Both the position numbers and the translations under genes were made by a program. Under the pieces are notes generated by a model that saw only the letters and a list, made by a program, of their open reading frames with translations, had not been told where the DNA came from and searched no databases. DNA of 5,250 nt from Spirochaetaceae bacterium (GTDB lineage: Bacteria; Spirochaetota; Spirochaetia; DSM-27196; Salinispiraceae): NCBI GenBank assembly GCA_007129335.1, contig SKVS01000022.1, positions 1 through 5,250 of the forward strand, read 5' to 3'. Shown piece by piece: positions 1 to 5,250 of the stretch. The first letter of the stretch is position 1. The number at the start of each line of letters is the position of its first letter.

Positions 1-1
1 C

Positions 2-184
2 GACTACTATCAAAACTGGTATGCCGTTAAATTAAATGATAAATACGGTTTTATTGACTCACTAGGGCGATGGATTTTTAAACCTCAATTTGATGAAATC
101 GATTATGAATTTGGCAATGAATTCTGTTTTTCCACTGGTGCTCGCAAAAATCCTTTCTCCTGGTCTGTTTCGTTTGTATCTTAA
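2..184 (+). CDS. WG-repeat protein, C-terminal fragment (5' end outside window)
   Basis: This frame is open from the window edge to TAA at 182-184, giving 60 residues. Residues 7-36 or so read like one WG (KWG) beta-repeat: a Tyr-Ala-Val-Lys strand, then KYGFIDSLGRWIFKPQFDEI, then an acidic/aromatic turn and GNEF. Such repeats usually occur in tandem in surface or secreted bacterial proteins and probably mediate binding; they carry no known catalysis. After about residue 42 the repeat pattern stops, and the last 18 or so residues (rich in Ser, Phe and Lys) match nothing I recognise. The frame may therefore be a gene remnant whose end has been replaced, or simply a poorly conserved natural C-terminus. 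The first 120 bases are about one third G+C, clearly lower than the genes that follow. The stop lies 4 bases before the chosen msrA start. The repeat call is fairly good; whether the gene is intact cannot be judged here. Confidence 0.6.
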   Translation, partial: DYYQNWYAVKLNDKYGFIDSLGRWIFKPQFDEIDYEFGNEFCFSTGARKNPFSWSVSFVS

Positions 185-188
185 TCTT

Positions 189-887
189 ATGAAAACAGTC
201 AGATTAATGTTTTCCCTTTTGGGAATATTTATCAGCCTCTTCTTTCTTTTTGGAGGAGGTACTCCTCAAACCTCAGAATCCCAGACTCTATCAGAACCCC
301 CTGGCCTGTCGCCAGGTTTTCCGGATATTGAGCAAGCCCTGGAACAGGGTTACGCATTGGCAACCCTGGCGGGTGGATGCTTTTGGTGCATGGAGCCCCC
401 CTACGATAAAACCCCGGGTGTATTACAGACAACCTCGGGATTCAGCGGAGGGCATGTAGTCAATCCCACATACGAACAGGTTGTCCGGGGAGGAACAGGA
501 CATCTGGAAGTTGTTCAGATTGTGTACGATCCCCAGATCTTGAGCTTTCAGGAAGTGTTGAATATTTTTTGGGTGAATATTGATCCCCTGGATGGAGCGG
601 GGCAATTCTGTGACCGGGGCCCCCATTATCGTAGCGCAATTTTTTACCACAACGAATACCAACGAGAAATTGCGTATAAAAGCCTCATGGATCTGGAGAA
701 TTCCGGTCTCTTGAATGGCAGAATTCAAACGGAAATACTTCGTTACGAAGCCTTTTTCCCTGCAGAAGAATACCATCAGGGCTACTATTTAAAGAACCCT
801 ATTCGGTATGACTTCTACCGCACCCGCTGTGGCAGGGATGATCGTTTGTTTGAGCTCTGGGGTGGAATGCCTAGACTGCAGTTATGA
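189..887 (+). CDS. msrA: Peptide-methionine (S)-S-oxide reductase, exported or membrane-anchored
   Basis: MsrA reduces the S epimer of methionine sulfoxide, free or in proteins, back to methionine, using cysteine chemistry recharged by thioredoxin-like donors. The 232-residue product has a basic start (MKTVR), a hydrophobic stretch at about 6-24, a Ser/Pro-rich linker to about 45, then the catalytic domain. GCFWCME at 63-69 holds the catalytic Cys64 and the conserved Glu69. Further family marks are GFSGGHVVNPTYEQV (84-98), GHLEVVQIVYDP (104-115), FCDRGPHYRSAIF (140-152) and FPAEEYHQGYYLKNP (190-204). The tail RTRCGRD to ELWG (211-225) fits the MsrA subfamily in which Cys214 would be a resolving cysteine. 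Cys67 is where many MsrA proteins have Gly. There is no lipobox Cys and no clear Ala-X-Ala cleavage site, so an uncleaved anchor is possible. The ATG at 189 was chosen because it gives a normal signal-like N-terminus; the frame is open back to TTG 90 and ATG 93, but that stretch overlaps the WG frame. No candidate start has a good Shine-Dalgarno. The 3' end overlaps the convergent gene. Confidence 0.93.
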   Translation: MKTVRLMFSLLGIFISLFFLFGGGTPQTSESQTLSEPPGLSPGFPDIEQALEQGYALATLAGGCFWCMEPPYDKTPGVLQTTSGFSGGHVVNPTYEQVVRGGTGHLEVVQIVYDPQILSFQEVLNIFWVNIDPLDGAGQFCDRGPHYRSAIFYHNEYQREIAYKSLMDLENSGLLNGRIQTEILRYEAFFPAEEYHQGYYLKNPIRYDFYRTRCGRDDRLFELWGGMPRLQL

Positions 888-2072
888 CATTGTACCCAGT
901 TTTTTCCATCCGGGATTTTGGGTAATCTCTTCCAAAAGAACGGTTTTTTCCATCCATTCTAGGGGAATGCCATTTTCCCCACCAACACCATACAGCACAC
1001 CGGCAATGGGTCCCAGGAACACTGCCCGACCACAGTTATCTCCGCTGGCACGGTTGTTTACCCGTACTGCTTCGGTAAAACTGGTGGTGTGTAAAAGGAT
1101 ATGGATACTCAGGGGAACAGCCATGTCCACATGACAGGCAGCACCGAAGTGCTTGGTCATGCCCCGGTAATCCAGTTCCTGGGAGTCGAGGGCTTCCTGA
1201 ACGAGGTTTCGGGACTTTTCTGGAAGCAAATCTTTATGTTTTTGTATTGATCGAATGAAGCTGTTTTTTCCCGTATCGGATGGAGACAGGGAATACAGGT
1301 CAGCCATGATCCGGTGGAAAAACAACCCATAGGCAACCGCCAATGCATGATTGTTGGTAATTCTTATGGCCTGTTCTCCGATGGCGTCGAGCTCAGAGTC
1401 AGAATAGAGAGCTGGCAATACGGTAGCCCGGGATAATGCGGGCATTTGATCATCCTCCGGCCCAAGGGGACTGGATAAACTCATAACTCCATCAATGATC
1501 CGGTCTACCTCCTGCAGTTCATCCTGGGAAAATTCCTGGAGTTTCAAAGGGGCACGGACAGTTTGTTTCAGCTCATTCCCGTCGAATTCAAAGAAGTACC
1601 TGCTTATGTAGTGGGCAGCACTGGCCTGTTTGTCCAGGGGCAGGGAAGTCTTCATGTTCTGAATGGTTGTACTGAGTTCTTTTGCTCGGTGGGCCATGTT
1701 GTAAATAGTTTCCCGCATGGGGCTGTCGGCGTATCCCACATAGGTTCCGCCCACCCCGAAGTGTTCTCCAAATGCCCGAATATAGTCGCCCGGGGAAAAG
1801 CCCGATTCATTCAAGGCGCGAAAAAGGATTCGTACATATTCGCTGTAGTTTGAACCCTCGCCGGCTTTGCGTAATGGGTGAGCAAAAAACGCCGGAACTC
1901 CCTGGTAATTCTGCTGATCTGGCTCGAGGAATTCCAGTTCGCCGCCGTGGTTTTTGGCAATAGAGGAAAGCTTGCCCTGAGAATATATCCAATGGATACC
2001 CATACCGGCAGCATCGGAAACAAGATAGCCTGCTACAGCTGTTTGGGGTTTGGTTAGATTTGTATACTTCAT
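882..2072 (-). CDS. ADP-ribosylglycohydrolase-family protein (crystallin J1/SelJ-like branch)
   Basis: This 396-residue protein has the all-helical DraG/ARH fold signature over its full length. Members with known activity remove ADP-ribose from proteins or small molecules using two Mg ions; many, including jellyfish J1 crystallins, have no proven reaction. Visible marks are VAGYLVSDAAGMGIHWIY (13-30), the HPLRKAGEGSNYSEY region (65-79) where canonical enzymes carry a Thr-Asp-Asp metal motif, GYADSPMRET (113-122), DDQMPALSRATVLPAL (207-222), NNHALAVAYGLFFHRI (240-255), FGAACHVDMAVPLSIHILL (309-327) and AVRVNNRASGDNCGRAVFLG (335-354), followed by GIPLEW (368-373). SGDNCGR replaces the usual GGDTDT/N metal motif, which places it nearer J1 crystallin/SelJ-type proteins than DraG. 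It looks cytoplasmic, with no signal peptide. The ATG at 2072 is the first Met before the conserved domain, though its Shine-Dalgarno is weak. It is divergent from the large gene at 2220 and its stop (882-884) lies inside the end of msrA. The family is confident; the substrate is unknown and true hydrolase activity is uncertain. Confidence 0.88.
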   Translation of the reverse strand: MKYTNLTKPQTAVAGYLVSDAAGMGIHWIYSQGKLSSIAKNHGGELEFLEPDQQNYQGVPAFFAHPLRKAGEGSNYSEYVRILFRALNESGFSPGDYIRAFGEHFGVGGTYVGYADSPMRETIYNMAHRAKELSTTIQNMKTSLPLDKQASAAHYISRYFFEFDGNELKQTVRAPLKLQEFSQDELQEVDRIIDGVMSLSSPLGPEDDQMPALSRATVLPALYSDSELDAIGEQAIRITNNHALAVAYGLFFHRIMADLYSLSPSDTGKNSFIRSIQKHKDLLPEKSRNLVQEALDSQELDYRGMTKHFGAACHVDMAVPLSIHILLHTTSFTEAVRVNNRASGDNCGRAVFLGPIAGVLYGVGGENGIPLEWMEKTVLLEEITQNPGWKKLGTMS

Positions 2073-2219
2073 ATGGAGAAAATACTGGTACTTACAGGCA
2101 ATCGTCTATTCCTCTGGGGTTTTTCATGGCTATACTGGTAAAGATATTCAGGGATAACCGGTTGACAGAACATATCAGCAGCAAACCAACAGATACCAGG
2201 AGAAACCAGGAGGAATTCC
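2073..2219. promoter_or_regulatory. Divergent intergenic region between the glycohydrolase-like and PEP-binding-like genes
   Basis: These 147 bases separate two divergent start codons and must hold the promoters of both genes unless transcription enters from further away. On the plus strand there is a perfect TTGACA at 2162-2167, but nothing near 17 bases downstream resembles a good -10 box, and a TATACT at 2131-2136 without a good -35. The nine-base word ATACTGGTA occurs twice, at 2082-2090 and 2132-2140, exactly 50 bases apart. I could not fix a transcription start for either gene. No coding sequence or RNA gene is evident here. Confidence 0.5.
2208..2213 (+). promoter_or_regulatory. Strong Shine-Dalgarno AGGAGG for the PEP-binding-like gene
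   Basis: AGGAGG lies 6 bases before the ATG at 2220 and fixes that start. The same word ACCAGGAG also occurs 10 bases upstream (2195-2202 and 2205-2212), so a second, weaker AGGAG sits at 2198-2202 with no start codon at suitable distance. This is the only strong ribosome binding site in the window. Confidence 0.85.

Positions 2220-5250
<3,031 letters not shown>

Noticed and set aside
119..124. GAATTC at the point where the WG pattern fades, suggesting an artificial cloning junction
   Set aside because: The same six bases also occur at 721-726 and 2213-2218 inside ordinary sequence, so its presence here is not informative.
90..188. Upstream TTG/ATG starts that would lengthen MsrA by up to 33 residues
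   Set aside because: The added stretch overlaps the WG-repeat frame, has no Shine-Dalgarno, and would bury the signal-like MKTVR segment inside the protein.
892..933. ACCCA/TGGGT inverted repeat after msrA as a terminator
   Set aside because: The stem is only five bases with a long loop and lies inside the coding region of the opposite gene.
2162..2196. Perfect TTGACA as the -35 of a standard promoter for the large gene
   Set aside because: No acceptable -10 hexamer lies 15-19 bases downstream, so it is mentioned as a candidate element but not called as a promoter.

Overview
The window looks like part of a compact bacterial chromosome with four recognisable genes and one truncated reading frame at the left edge. 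Gene assignments come from motifs read in the translated sequence; no database search was run. The organism cannot be named from this window. A WG (KWG-type) repeat fragment and a PEP/pyruvate-binding protein with a KaiC-like front end would both fit a spirochaete or another Gram-negative environmental bacterium, but that is a weak inference. Ordinary Shine-Dalgarno use at 2208-2213 and the gene density are bacterial.

Layout, left to right: (1) 2-184 (+), the 3' end of a frame encoding one WG beta-repeat, in AT-rich DNA (about one third G+C over the first 120 bases). (2) 189-887 (+), a peptide-methionine (S)-sulfoxide reductase (MsrA) with a hydrophobic N-terminal export or anchor segment, beginning 4 bases after the previous stop. 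(3) 882-2072 (-), an ADP-ribosylglycohydrolase-family protein of the crystallin J1/SelJ-like branch, converging on msrA with overlapping 3' ends. (4) 2073-2219, a divergent intergenic region holding the start signals for both flanking genes. (5) 2220-4910 (+), an 896-residue protein with a KaiC/RecA-like N-terminal domain that has no Walker A, followed by a PEP synthase-type nucleotide/pyruvate-binding domain and a conserved C-terminal domain of unknown role. (6) 4907-5250 (-), the C-terminal part of a hexameric-type glutamate dehydrogenase (gdhA), again converging with overlapping stop codons.

The genes do not form one obvious pathway. MsrA repairs oxidised methionine, probably outside the cytoplasm. 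GdhA joins carbon and nitrogen metabolism. The glycohydrolase-like protein and the large PEP/pyruvate-binding-like protein are divergently arranged and may share control, but their substrates are unknown. The large protein is the most interesting item: it keeps the ATP-grasp-type half of PEP synthase but shows neither the phosphohistidine domain nor the PEP-binding barrel, so it cannot be an ordinary PEP synthase or pyruvate phosphate dikinase. No RNA gene, insertion sequence, CRISPR array or convincing terminator was seen.
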